The notes: generated by a model not told the origin, from the letters alone. DNA of 13,320 nucleotides from Chloroflexota bacterium (GCA_030634785.1 DAOWAC010000009.1:1-13320); one strand, 5' to 3'; positions 6,140 to 12,795 are shown, counted from the stretch's first letter. A program made the numbers and translations.

Positions 6140-8443
6140 ATGCCGCCTGAAAAAAAGGAAACAAGCGATTTGATAAAAAAATTTGTAAAAAACAAATTTA
6201 TCAAACCAAAGATTGTTGAAAAAAGAGAATATCAGGCAAGGCTTGCAGAATCTGTTGCAAAAGGAGGCAACAGCCTTATAGTTGCTCCAACGGCTTTGGG
6301 AAAAACAATTGTAGCAGTTCTTGTAACAGCAACTGTTTTGGAAAAAAAACCAAATGGAAAAATTCTTTTTCTTGCACCAACTAAGCCATTATGCGAACAG
6401 CACAAGAAAACAATGCTTAAGCTAATGAATTTTGAAAAAGAAGATGTAGCACTTTTAACAGGAACAACCCCTGCAAAAAAAAGAACAAAAGAATGGGAAA
6501 ATGCCACTGTAATTGTTGCAACTCCTCAAACAATTGAAAACGATTTTAGAAAAGAAAGAGTTTCAGCAAAAGACGTCTCTTTGATAATTTTTGACGAAGC
6601 ACACAGAGCAGTAGGAGAATATGCTTATGTTTACATTGCAAAAAAATTCAAAAAAGTAAGAGGAGGGCTGGTTCTTGCTCTCACAGCTTCACCAGGAGGC
6701 AAAGAAGCACATGTCAAAGAAGTTTGTAAAAACTTGGGAATTAAAAATATTGAAATAAAGGGACTGGAAGATGAGGATGTTGTACCATACTCTCACGAAA
6801 TAAAAGTTGAATGGCGAGTAGTTGAACTTCCTTCAGAATTCAAGGCAATGCGAAAACTAATTGAACACTTTATGCAAAAACAAGCAGATTTGTTATACAA
6901 GTTTAGACTAAGCAAAACAAAATCATTGAAAGGTTTTGGAAAAGCAAGGCTTATTGAAATGCAGGCAGCAATAAGAAGAAGAATTCAGGCATCGCATGGA
7001 AAAAACATGAGTATTTTTGCAGCAGCCACTGCAGCAGCAGCCTTAATGAAAGCAAGCCATGCCCACACCCTACTTGAAACCCAAGGAATTACTGCACTGT
7101 ACTCGTATCTCGAAAGGGAAAGAAAAAAAGAAGGAAAAGTAAGCCGGGCAACAACAATGTTTTTGACAAGCATGGAAATGCTGCAAGTTAACGAAATGGC
7201 TGAAGAACTTGGAGAAAAAGGAATCATTCACCCAAAGTTTGATGCACTGGCAGAAGTTTTGAAAAAACAGTTTAAAGAAAAGCCAGACAGCAGTACAATT
7301 GTATTTAACCATTATAGGGAGTCAATAAAAAAATTAAACGAAGAACTTAACAAAATTGAAGGAATAAAATCCGAAAGATTTGTCGGACAGGCAGCAAGAG
7401 GAAAAGAAAAGGGAATGAGCCAAAAGGAACAGGCTGAAAAAATTGAAGAATTAAAAGAAGGAAAAATTAACTGCTTAGTTGCTAGCAGTGTCGCAGAAGA
7501 AGGACTTGACATCCCAAGCGTTGATATGGTTGTATTCTACGAACCTGTTCCAAGCGAAATAAGGTTTATTCAAAGACGTGGAAGAACAGGAAGGCTTGCA
7601 GCAGGAAGAGCAATAATTTTAATGGCAAAAAATACAAGGGACGAAGCATATTATTGGACAAGCGTTAACAAAGAAAAAAAGATGCATAGAATATTACATA
7701 AGATGAAAAAAGATACAGGAGACGAAGAAATTAGCAAAGGAGAAAAACAAACTACTTTGAACAGCTTTGCTCCTGAAAGCGATGGAAAAATTACTGTGTT
7801 TGTAGACATAAGAGAAAATGAATCAGGAATTGCAGAATTACTTGAAGACCTAGGATGTGCTGTTGTAAAAAAACAGCTTGAAGTAGGAGATTATATTCCT
7901 GGAAAAGAAATTGCAATTGAAAGAAAATCAATTTCTGACTTTGTATCAAGCATTGTTGACGGAAGACTTTCAAAACAATTAATTAACATGGCTGAATCTT
8001 ACGAAAGACCTTTGGTAATAGTTGAGGGAGACAGAAAAAAATTGTTTGAAACAAATGTTCACAGAAATGCAATAATTGGAATGCTTACCTCAATTGCATT
8101 AAACTATCGAGTGCCAATTCTTTTCACTGAATCAAAAAGAGAAACAGCACAATACATTTGGGTAATTGCAAAAAGAGAACAGGAAGGAAAAGGTTCTGAT
8201 GTAAGACTGAGAATTGGAAGAAAGGGACTTACTTTGGAAGAACAGCAAAGATTTGTAATAGAATCACTTCCATTAATTGGCCCAAAAATGGCTCGGTCTC
8301 TGCTGAAAAAGTTTGGAAGCGTTAAAGGAATTGTAAATGCTCAAAGCAAGGAATTGCAAAAAGTTGAAAACATGGGCCAAAAAAAGGCAAAACTTGTAAG
8401 ACAGGTTTTGTTGTCAAAATATGAAGAAGAGGAACGAGCATGA
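6140..8443 (+). CDS. hef: Hef helicase-nuclease (XPF/FANCM family)
   Basis: Processes stalled forks and branched DNA in archaea. The N-terminal superfamily 2 helicase has YQ near 31, motif I APTALGKT (50-56), DEAH (152-155), LTASPG (181-186), the insert between the two helicase lobes (about 220-360), and motif VI QRRGRTGR (478-485). QTTLNSF (537-543) in the linker looks like a PCNA-interacting box. The XPF nuclease follows, with VFVDIREN (553-560), VGDYIPG and the signature ERKSISD (594-600), then tandem helix-hairpin-helix repeats (about 707-757, LIGPKMARSLLKKFGS). All catalytic residues seen are intact and the length (767) is normal. The start ATG at 6140 follows a TATA box at leaderless spacing. 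The stop overlaps the start of the next gene by four bases (ATGA). Confidence 0.97.
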   Translation: MPPEKKETSDLIKKFVKNKFIKPKIVEKREYQARLAESVAKGGNSLIVAPTALGKTIVAVLVTATVLEKKPNGKILFLAPTKPLCEQHKKTMLKLMNFEKEDVALLTGTTPAKKRTKEWENATVIVATPQTIENDFRKERVSAKDVSLIIFDEAHRAVGEYAYVYIAKKFKKVRGGLVLALTASPGGKEAHVKEVCKNLGIKNIEIKGLEDEDVVPYSHEIKVEWRVVELPSEFKAMRKLIEHFMQKQADLLYKFRLSKTKSLKGFGKARLIEMQAAIRRRIQASHGKNMSIFAAATAAAALMKASHAHTLLETQGITALYSYLERERKKEGKVSRATTMFLTSMEMLQVNEMAEELGEKGIIHPKFDALAEVLKKQFKEKPDSSTIVFNHYRESIKKLNEELNKIEGIKSERFVGQAARGKEKGMSQKEQAEKIEELKEGKINCLVASSVAEEGLDIPSVDMVVFYEPVPSEIRFIQRRGRTGRLAAGRAIILMAKNTRDEAYYWTSVNKEKKMHRILHKMKKDTGDEEISKGEKQTTLNSFAPESDGKITVFVDIRENESGIAELLEDLGCAVVKKQLEVGDYIPGKEIAIERKSISDFVSSIVDGRLSKQLINMAESYERPLVIVEGDRKKLFETNVHRNAIIGMLTSIALNYRVPILFTESKRETAQYIWVIAKREQEGKGSDVRLRIGRKGLTLEEQQRFVIESLPLIGPKMARSLLKKFGSVKGIVNAQSKELQKVENMGQKKAKLVRQVLLSKYEEEERA

Positions 8444-8838
8444 CAAACACGCCTGCAAAAAATGTTTCAACAACGCAATTGAAAAAAGAACTTTCACAGG
8501 AACTTAAACAACTTGCCATAACTAACAGTGCTTTAAAAGCAGGATATGGTTCAAGAATAGAAATTTTACCAAGCGTAAAAGGAATTGAAAAAATAGTTGA
8601 AATAATGAGCTTACTGCACACAAGAGGAGAAAAAATAGCAATTCCAATAAAGATGGAATTTGCTTCTCCAGAATTATGGGCAGTGTTTGAAAACAATCCA
8701 AAGGTTGGAAAATTTTTCCAACAAGCTGCGTTTAAAGAAGAATTGCTAAAAAAGCATGGGTACAAAAAACTCAAAAAATATAAAATGAAAAAGAAAACGC
8801 TTCCAAAACCAATGTTGCATAAAAAGAAGCCTTTTTAA
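8440..8838 (+). CDS. Unrecognised small basic protein coupled to hef, 132 aa
   Basis: I do not recognise the family. The ATG overlaps the hef stop (ATGA), so translation is coupled and a shared pathway is likely though not shown. Residues 10-30 form a helix, RIEILPSVKGIEKIVEIMSLLHTRGEKIAIPIKMEF (39-74) alternates strand-helix-strand, and the last 30 residues are almost all Lys with few others (KKLKKYKMKKKTLPKP), suggesting a nucleic-acid-binding tail. No cysteines, no membrane segment. It has no promoter of its own. It could be a structure-specific DNA-binding helper of Hef or simply a neighbour; the sequence does not decide. Confidence 0.75.
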   Translation: MTNTPAKNVSTTQLKKELSQELKQLAITNSALKAGYGSRIEILPSVKGIEKIVEIMSLLHTRGEKIAIPIKMEFASPELWAVFENNPKVGKFFQQAAFKEELLKKHGYKKLKKYKMKKKTLPKPMLHKKKPF

Positions 8839-8899
8839 GGTTTGCATTTCAATTAGTTATTATTCAATTAAAGCGATTTTCGTTTTTTTTAGTGATTTT

Positions 8900-9301
8900 A
8901 TGACCCAATGGCACACCAAGAGTAAAAGGAAGAGCACAGGCGGAAACAGAAAAGCCGTAAGGCGCTGTGACAAATTGCTTGCATGGAAAGGCGGAGACGC
9001 AGCAGCAACAATTGTAAGTGAAGAGGATGAAAGAAGGAAAAGCAGGGTTGTAAAGGGCTCAGTTGTAAAAGTAAAACAACACAGAGCAAAATTTGCCACA
9101 GTAATGGAAAAAGGCAAAAAAAAGGCAATGAAAGCAGAAATTTTAAGTGTTGAAGAAAATACAGCAAACAGACTTTTTACCAGAAGAAACATTATTACAA
9201 AGGGCGCAACAATAAAAATCAAACTTGACGGAAAAGAACAAACTGCAAAAGTAACAAGCAGACCAGGTCAAGACGGTATTGTACAAGCAATACTTGAATA
9301 A
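8900..9301 (+). CDS. rps8e: Ribosomal protein S8e
   Basis: A small-subunit ribosomal protein shared by archaea and eukaryotes. It opens with the family signature MTQWHTKSKRKSTGGNRK and carries NRLFTRRNIITKGATIKIKLDGKEQTAKVTSRPGQDGIVQAIL at 90-132, where RRNIITKG and VTSRPGQDG are hallmark motifs. At 133 residues the length fits the archaeal form (about 125-135). GTGAT at 8892-8896 is a partial ribosome binding site unusually close to the ATG. The gene lies 61 bases after the hef-linked gene; a T run at 8883-8890 in that gap could end upstream transcription. Nothing is odd in the protein. Confidence 0.96.
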   Translation: MTQWHTKSKRKSTGGNRKAVRRCDKLLAWKGGDAAATIVSEEDERRKSRVVKGSVVKVKQHRAKFATVMEKGKKKAMKAEILSVEENTANRLFTRRNIITKGATIKIKLDGKEQTAKVTSRPGQDGIVQAILE

Positions 9302-9327
9302 AGCCAAACAACCACTATAAAGCCCTA

Positions 9328-9341
9328 TTTTTGATCAAAAA
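9328..9341. repeat. 14-bp palindrome TTTTTGATCAAAAA
   Basis: A perfect 14-base palindrome 27 bases after the S8e stop, in the S8e-tfb gap. It could be a terminator-like T run for S8e or a protein site. AT-rich palindromes of this length can occur by chance. Confidence 0.3.
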
Positions 9342-9367
9342 AAGAGAATTCTAATCCCATAAAAGTG

Positions 9368-9398
9368 CTTAAAATTAGCATTTTAAGGCAAAAAACGG
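9368..9398 (+). promoter_or_regulatory. Inverted repeat plus A-tract motif upstream of tfb
   Basis: CTTAAAAT (9368-9375) and ATTTTAAG (9380-9387) form an 8-bp perfect inverted repeat around TAGC. It directly abuts GGCAAAAAACGG (9387-9398), the same motif as upstream of hef and RuBisCO, ending 12 bases before the tfb TATA box. It is a candidate operator or activator region. Confidence 0.35.
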
Positions 9399-9409
9399 CT
9401 AGGGCAAAA

Positions 9410-9421
9410 CATTTATAAATG
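9410..9421 (+). promoter_or_regulatory. Palindromic TATA box of tfb
   Basis: CATTTATAAATG is a perfect 12-bp palindrome preceded by GGGCAAAAC, a good BRE-like upstream part. It is 134-145 bases before the tfb ATG, so transcription from it would carry a leader of about 110 bases. Weaker AT-rich candidates nearer the gene (for example 9497-9507) cannot be excluded. Confidence 0.55.
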
Positions 9422-9541
9422 ATGGGAACAGCAAATTAATATAGCATCTAATTTCTGACATTTACAAGTGTTAGATATTATTGTAAGCTTGTTTGAATTA
9501 ATAAAGCTGATTTTGTAAAAAATAACAAAAATTTTAAAAAA

Positions 9542-9548
9542 AGGTGAT
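9542..9548 (+). promoter_or_regulatory. Ribosome binding site of tfb
   Basis: AGGTGAT is a full match to the complement of the 16S rRNA tail, six bases before the ATG at 9555. It fixes the start and confirms the message has a leader. Confidence 0.8.
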
Positions 9549-9554
9549 TTTTGA

Positions 9555-10460
9555 ATGGTTAATAAATGCCCTGAATGTAAAAGTACAAAAATTAGAAGAG
9601 ATCCTGAAAAAGGAGAGCTTATTTGCCAAGATTGCGGTCTTGTTTTAAGCGAAGACATGGTTGACTCAGGCAAAGAATGGCGTTCTTTTGACTCAGACCA
9701 ATTTGAGCAAAGGGCAAGAACAGGAAGCCCAATGAAGTATGTAAAACTCAACAAAGGTCTTGTTACCATGATTGACAGAAGAGGAACAGACCTTAGAGGA
9801 AACAAGCTTTCAAGCAAAAGCAGGGCACAGATGTATCGTTTAATTAAATGGCATAAAAGAGCAAGCATTAGTTCTAGTATGCAAAGAAACCTTTCAATTG
9901 CTTTAACAGAATTGAGAAGAGTTGCCTCATATTTGAACATCCCAGAATCACTTGTTGAAGCAGCAGCATTGCTTTACAGAAAAACTGTTAAGAAAGGACT
10001 AATTAGAGGCAGACTTATTGAAGCAGTAGTAGCAGCAGTACTATACACAGTTTGCAGAACATACCACGTACCAAGAACACTAAACGAAATGGCAGAAGCA
10101 AGTGGTTTGACAAAAAAAGAAATTGGAAGAACTTACAGATTCCTAGTTAGGGAACTTAAGTTGGACGTACCTTTGACAAACCCAATCCACTATATTCCAA
10201 GATTTGCTTCAGAACTTAACCTGAGCGGAGAAGTTCAAGAAGAGGGAAGAAAGATTTTAGAACAAGCCATTGACAAAGGACTTATTTCAGGAAGGGGACC
10301 AACAGGAGTAGCCGCAGCCGCAGTTTATATTGCCGGCTTGCTTAAAGGCGAAAGAAGAACCCAAAAAGAAGTTGCCAATGTTGCAGGAGTAACAGAAGTA
10401 ACTATTCGAAATAGGTACAGAGAATTAAAGAAAAGATTAGATATTGACGTGGCAGCTTAA
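9555..10460 (+). CDS. tfb: Transcription initiation factor TFB (TFIIB homologue)
   Basis: Binds TBP-TATA and the BRE and recruits RNA polymerase. The zinc ribbon is CPEC (C5, C8) and CQDC (C24, C27). The B-reader/linker GKEWRSFD...RARTGSP and KGLVTMIDRRGTD follows (39-80). Two cyclin repeats come next, about 103-195 (SMQRNLSIALTELRRVASYL... GRLIEAVVAAVLYTVCR) and about 200-297 (ELNLSGEVQEEGRKIL... RGPTGVAAAAVYIAGLL). The second ends in the helix-turn-helix that reads the BRE (RTQKEVANVAGVTEVTIRNRYRE). Length 301 is standard and there is no intein. The gene has a strong ribosome binding site, unlike most here, and a long upstream region with several symmetric elements. A hairpin and T run overlap its stop. 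Confidence 0.97.
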   Translation: MVNKCPECKSTKIRRDPEKGELICQDCGLVLSEDMVDSGKEWRSFDSDQFEQRARTGSPMKYVKLNKGLVTMIDRRGTDLRGNKLSSKSRAQMYRLIKWHKRASISSSMQRNLSIALTELRRVASYLNIPESLVEAAALLYRKTVKKGLIRGRLIEAVVAAVLYTVCRTYHVPRTLNEMAEASGLTKKEIGRTYRFLVRELKLDVPLTNPIHYIPRFASELNLSGEVQEEGRKILEQAIDKGLISGRGPTGVAAAAVYIAGLLKGERRTQKEVANVAGVTEVTIRNRYRELKKRLDIDVAA

Positions 10461-10486
10461 AGTTGCCACAAAATTTCTTCTTTTTT
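10449..10486 (+). terminator. Hairpin and T run overlapping the tfb stop codon
   Basis: GTGGCA (10449-10454) and TGCCAC (10464-10469) form a 6-bp stem, extendable by two pairs (G-U, C-G), with the tfb stop codon in the loop. A T-rich run TTTCTTCTTTTTT follows at 10474-10486. The archaeal polymerase stops at T runs and the hairpin may help. Confidence 0.6.
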
Positions 10487-10510
10487 ACAACAAACAAACC
10501 TATCTGTAAG

Positions 10511-10760
10511 CTAATCTTGTATTGAAGAACAGCCTATTTCTTTAGCAAACTCATTCAATCCAGAAGCAATTTCTTCATCTGACTTACCCTGTGATTCAAG
10601 AGAACAAGCATGTGATTCTAATTCATGTTTGCAGTATTCAAAAAAACTCCTGATTATTTATCTGAATATAATAAACCCACAAAATAAAAGACGATATAAC
10701 TACCAATATCACAATAGCAACCGCAAGCTTTGAAGGATTCTTTTTTGGTTCAGTATCCAT
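10511..10760 (-). CDS. Small membrane-anchored protein split by a +1 shift at a T7 run (82 aa if joined)
   Basis: Zero frame: ATG at 10760-10758 reads 40 codons to TGA at 10640-10638. It gives MDTEPKKNPSK, a membrane segment AVAIVILVVISSFILWVYY (13-31) and IQINNQEFF. Leaving out one T of the seven-T run (10640-10646), the frame continues EYCKHELESHACSLE for 42 more codons with three cysteines to TAG at 10513-10511. The second part has no ATG of its own, and its codon use and hydrophilic helical composition look coding. The junction reads CAG GAG TTT TTT TGA. It may be programmed frameshifting, a recent one-base insertion, or a sequence error. The Lys-rich N-terminus implies the cysteine part is outside the membrane. 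It is convergent with tfb and divergent from the 10856 gene. Family unknown. Confidence 0.6.
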
Positions 10761-10782
10761 GTTACATAAAACATATAAACCA

Positions 10783-10793
10783 CTATTTTATCC
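10783..10793 (-). promoter_or_regulatory. TATA-like box of the 10760 gene
   Basis: On the minus strand GGATAAAATAG is centred about 28 bases before the ATG, which fits a leaderless start. GTTTATATG at 10772-10780 matches the TATA consensus better but is too close to the ATG unless a later start is used. Confidence 0.4.
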
Positions 10794-10818
10794 TTTTGGA
10801 CAACAAAAACAGAAACTT

Positions 10819-10827
10819 TTTTTATAA
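10819..10827 (+). promoter_or_regulatory. TATA box of the 10856 gene
   Basis: TTTTTATAA is centred about 33 bases before the ATG at 10856, giving a leader of about 8 bases with a partial GTGAT site. It rules out the upstream in-frame ATG at 10730, which would lie before the promoter and overlap the opposite gene. Confidence 0.6.
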
Positions 10828-10855
10828 CCAACCACTCATAATATTAGTGATTAAA

Positions 10856-11170
10856 ATGGTAGAACCTACAAATGAAAACCTTGTTTCTGACAAAATTGCC
10901 TTTTTGAAAAAACATTGCATGCTATGCAAGGGCAGAAGCAGGCTAAGAAACGCAGAACCTGAAAGACAACAAGTGCAAAATGGACTAAAAAATATGGTGG
11001 AATTCTTTCACACACAATATAATGCATTAAGAAGAGAAGACGCTGAAACAAGCGAAATAAACAATGCAATTGACAACAAAAGGCTTTGCATGGACTTGCT
11101 TGACGAATGCGAAAAATGCGACAAAGACGTTGATTTGGTAAACAGGGGTCTGAATAAAGTAAAAAAATAA
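10856..11170 (+). CDS. Small four-cysteine (zinc-binding-like) helical protein, 104 aa
   Basis: I do not recognise the family. Starting at ATG 10856 gives MVEPTNENLVSDK. CMLC (C21, C24) lies near the N-terminus and CEKC (C85, C88) near the C-terminus, with C78 extra. Between them are about 50 residues of predicted helix rich in Arg, Glu, Asn and Gln. Two CxxC pairs at the ends of a helical hairpin could hold one zinc, pinning an antiparallel pair of helices. The last codons are Lys AAA codons (KVKK), so the opposite strand has a T run. An in-frame ATG at 10730 would add 42 residues of AT-rich noncoding character and is rejected. It is tail to tail with apgM at a 5-base gap. Confidence 0.75.
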   Translation: MVEPTNENLVSDKIAFLKKHCMLCKGRSRLRNAEPERQQVQNGLKNMVEFFHTQYNALRREDAETSEINNAIDNKRLCMDLLDECEKCDKDVDLVNRGLNKVKK

Positions 11171-11175
11171 GTGAA

Positions 11176-12417
11176 TTAGTTCTTTTTTTTGTCCGCCTTC
11201 GACTGCAAAAACATATTAATGAATTCTTGACCCTTAAGCAACCCAAAGGAACCCTTTTTTCCCGCTTCTTCATCAAAGGAATTAATTCCATCAGGCTTTT
11301 CACCAGGCTTCCAAATCATAAAAGGAACAGGACCCCTTATATGGCATCTTTGTTTTACAGGAGTGAAATGGTCAGGCAAAACAGCAATTGCAACATCGTC
11401 CTTTACTGAATCCAATCCTGCCAAAATAGGTCCAATAAGCCTTTTGTCAATGTCCTCAATTACCTTTAGTTTTAATTTCAAATTCCCCTCATGACTTGCC
11501 TCATCAGCAGCCTCAACATGCAAAAAAACAAAAGCATTATTTTGCAACGCCTTTAAAACAGCTTTTGCTTTGCCCTCATAATTTGTATCCCAAAAGCCTG
11601 TTGCACCCTTTACTTTTATAACCTTCAAGCCAGCGGTCTTTGCAATCCCCTGAATCAAGTCAACTGCAGAAATTGCCGCACCCTTCAAACCAAACTTTTC
11701 CTGAAACAAAACCATATTTGGTCTTTTGCTTGCGCTCCAAGGCCAAATACTGTTTGCAGACAGTTTGCCTTCCTTTTCCCTCTTTAAATTAACAGAATGC
11801 GCGGAAAGCAATTTTATTGAATCAAAAATAAGCTTGTTCAACAAATCCGCGGTTTCTTTTCCGCCATTGTTCAATGGTTTTACCAAAAAATCTTCGAAAG
11901 GTTTGTTTGCATGGTCATGAGGCTGAGCACATTCAATATCCTGCGAAGCATTTTTTACAACCAAAACATGCCTGTAACTCAGACCAGGATAAAAACTAAT
12001 TCTGTCATTGCCAAGCTTTTTGTTTAAGAATTTAATCAACTCGGCTCCTTCCTCGCTTGAAATATTGTCAGCACTATGGCTGTTAAACAACCCGTCCTTT
12101 ACATTAATCAAATTGCACCTGAATGCAAGATCGTCCTTAGCCAATTTTATTCCAAGGCTTGTTGCCTCAAAAAATCCACGCCCTTCAACAATCCGACCAC
12201 CAAAGCATTCAATAGGATTATAGCCCAAAATTGAAAGGTTTGCAGTAGTGCTTCCAGTAGGCATTTTGTCCGGAAAAGTCTTTAACAAACCAAACCTGCT
12301 CTTTGCAGCAATGCTGTCCAAGTTTGGCTTTTTTGAAGCCTGCAAAGGCGTCCTGTTGTCAAGCTCTTCCAAAGGAAAATCTGCTGACCCATCAAGCACA
12401 ATAATTATATAATGCAT
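11176..12417 (-). CDS. apgM: 2,3-bisphosphoglycerate-independent phosphoglycerate mutase, archaeal ApgM family
   Basis: Interconverts 3- and 2-phosphoglycerate with two metal ions in glycolysis/gluconeogenesis. MHYIIIVLDGSADFPLEEL holds metal ligand D9. PTGSTTANLSILGYNP carries the likely nucleophile Ser56; most relatives have Ser-Asp there, here Ser-Thr. GRGFFEA and DLAFRCNL (96-103), SYRH and CAQPHDH follow, then HVEAADEASHEG (D305, H309) and LPDH (D349, H350), the second metal set. Length 413 is normal. The start ATG at 12417 is 28 bases from a TATA box centre; an upstream ATG at 12441 lies inside that TATA box. The sequence is also close to the group once proposed as homoserine kinase in the same superfamily (PVPFMI, KPDGINSF), so substrate is less sure than fold. 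RuBisCO in this window would supply 3-phosphoglycerate. Confidence 0.87.
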   Translation of the reverse strand: MHYIIIVLDGSADFPLEELDNRTPLQASKKPNLDSIAAKSRFGLLKTFPDKMPTGSTTANLSILGYNPIECFGGRIVEGRGFFEATSLGIKLAKDDLAFRCNLINVKDGLFNSHSADNISSEEGAELIKFLNKKLGNDRISFYPGLSYRHVLVVKNASQDIECAQPHDHANKPFEDFLVKPLNNGGKETADLLNKLIFDSIKLLSAHSVNLKREKEGKLSANSIWPWSASKRPNMVLFQEKFGLKGAAISAVDLIQGIAKTAGLKVIKVKGATGFWDTNYEGKAKAVLKALQNNAFVFLHVEAADEASHEGNLKLKLKVIEDIDKRLIGPILAGLDSVKDDVAIAVLPDHFTPVKQRCHIRGPVPFMIWKPGEKPDGINSFDEEAGKKGSFGLLKGQEFINMFLQSKADKKKN

Positions 12418-12439
12418 AAATTTCAATTGAACAAAAATC

Positions 12440-12449
12440 AATATAAAAG
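12440..12449. promoter_or_regulatory. Shared TATA element between divergent genes
   Basis: AATATAAAAG on the plus strand (CTTTTATATT on the minus) is centred near 12445. The plus-strand ATG at 12471 is 26 bases away and the apgM ATG at 12417 is 28 bases away, each the normal TATA-to-start distance for a leaderless gene. No other good TATA box lies in the 53-base gap. Confidence 0.6.
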
Positions 12450-12470
12450 GATATTTGCATCAATTTTGTT

Positions 12471-12773
12471 ATGCGACTATTCAAACAAAGGAAGCCTGCA
12501 ACTGAAAAAAAGAATAGAAAAACAGAACTTATGAAAAAAAGAAGGCAGGATAAAGTCGCTGAAAACCTGTACAAGGGATGGAATGCATTGGAAAGACACA
12601 ATGTAAAAACAGGCTTGAGTCTTTACCTGCATGCAGTAACAATTTATGAAGGAAACTTCAAAGCAGTGGAAGTTGAATTGACTGCTGCAAAAAGAAAAGG
12701 CTTTCTTCCGACAAACTTTAAAATACCGGCAAATAAAAGAGAGCTTGGAAAAACTTTGAAAAAACTTAAATAA
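12471..12773 (+). CDS. Unrecognised small basic protein, 100 aa
   Basis: I do not recognise the family. The first 30 residues are very basic (MRLFKQRKPATEKKNRK, MKKRRQDK). The middle, NLYKGWNALERHNVKTGLSLYLHAVTIYE (32-60), looks like a TPR-type helix pair. The C-terminal part returns to basic (ANKRELGKTLKKLK). No cysteines or membrane segment. The ATG is 26 bases from the centre of the shared TATA element, so it is probably leaderless. RNase HII follows after 22 bases and is likely co-transcribed. Charge suggests nucleic-acid contact; nothing more can be said. Confidence 0.75.
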   Translation: MRLFKQRKPATEKKNRKTELMKKRRQDKVAENLYKGWNALERHNVKTGLSLYLHAVTIYEGNFKAVEVELTAAKRKGFLPTNFKIPANKRELGKTLKKLK

Positions 12774-12795
12774 TTTGAAAGGGATATGAAAACAG

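Noticed and set aside
7016..7054. Simple GCA repeat inside hef
   Set aside because: It encodes an Ala-rich helix in the insert between the helicase lobes and is in frame; it is ordinary low-complexity coding sequence.
8322..8774. 150-codon minus frame over the end of hef and the coupled gene
   Set aside because: It is antisense to hef and to the coupled gene, has no promoter, and shows no recognisable domain.
9413..9940. 175-codon open frame on the minus strand over the tfb promoter and 5' half
   Set aside because: It is antisense to a certain tfb, covers its TATA box and leader, and its protein shows no family resemblance or promoter of its own.
10730..10855. Extension of the 10856 gene to an upstream ATG at 10730
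   Set aside because: The TATA box at 10819-10827 lies inside the extension, and the added residues look like translated AT-rich noncoding DNA.
10866..11303. 145-codon minus-strand frame across the 10856 gene and the end of apgM
   Set aside because: It overlaps two better supported genes, one on the same strand in another frame, and its Cys/Leu/Phe-rich protein is typical of antisense reading of Lys/Glu-rich genes.
12418..12441. Upstream apgM start at 12441
   Set aside because: It falls inside the TATA element, and the family normally begins at the MHYIIIVLDG-type sequence reached from 12417.
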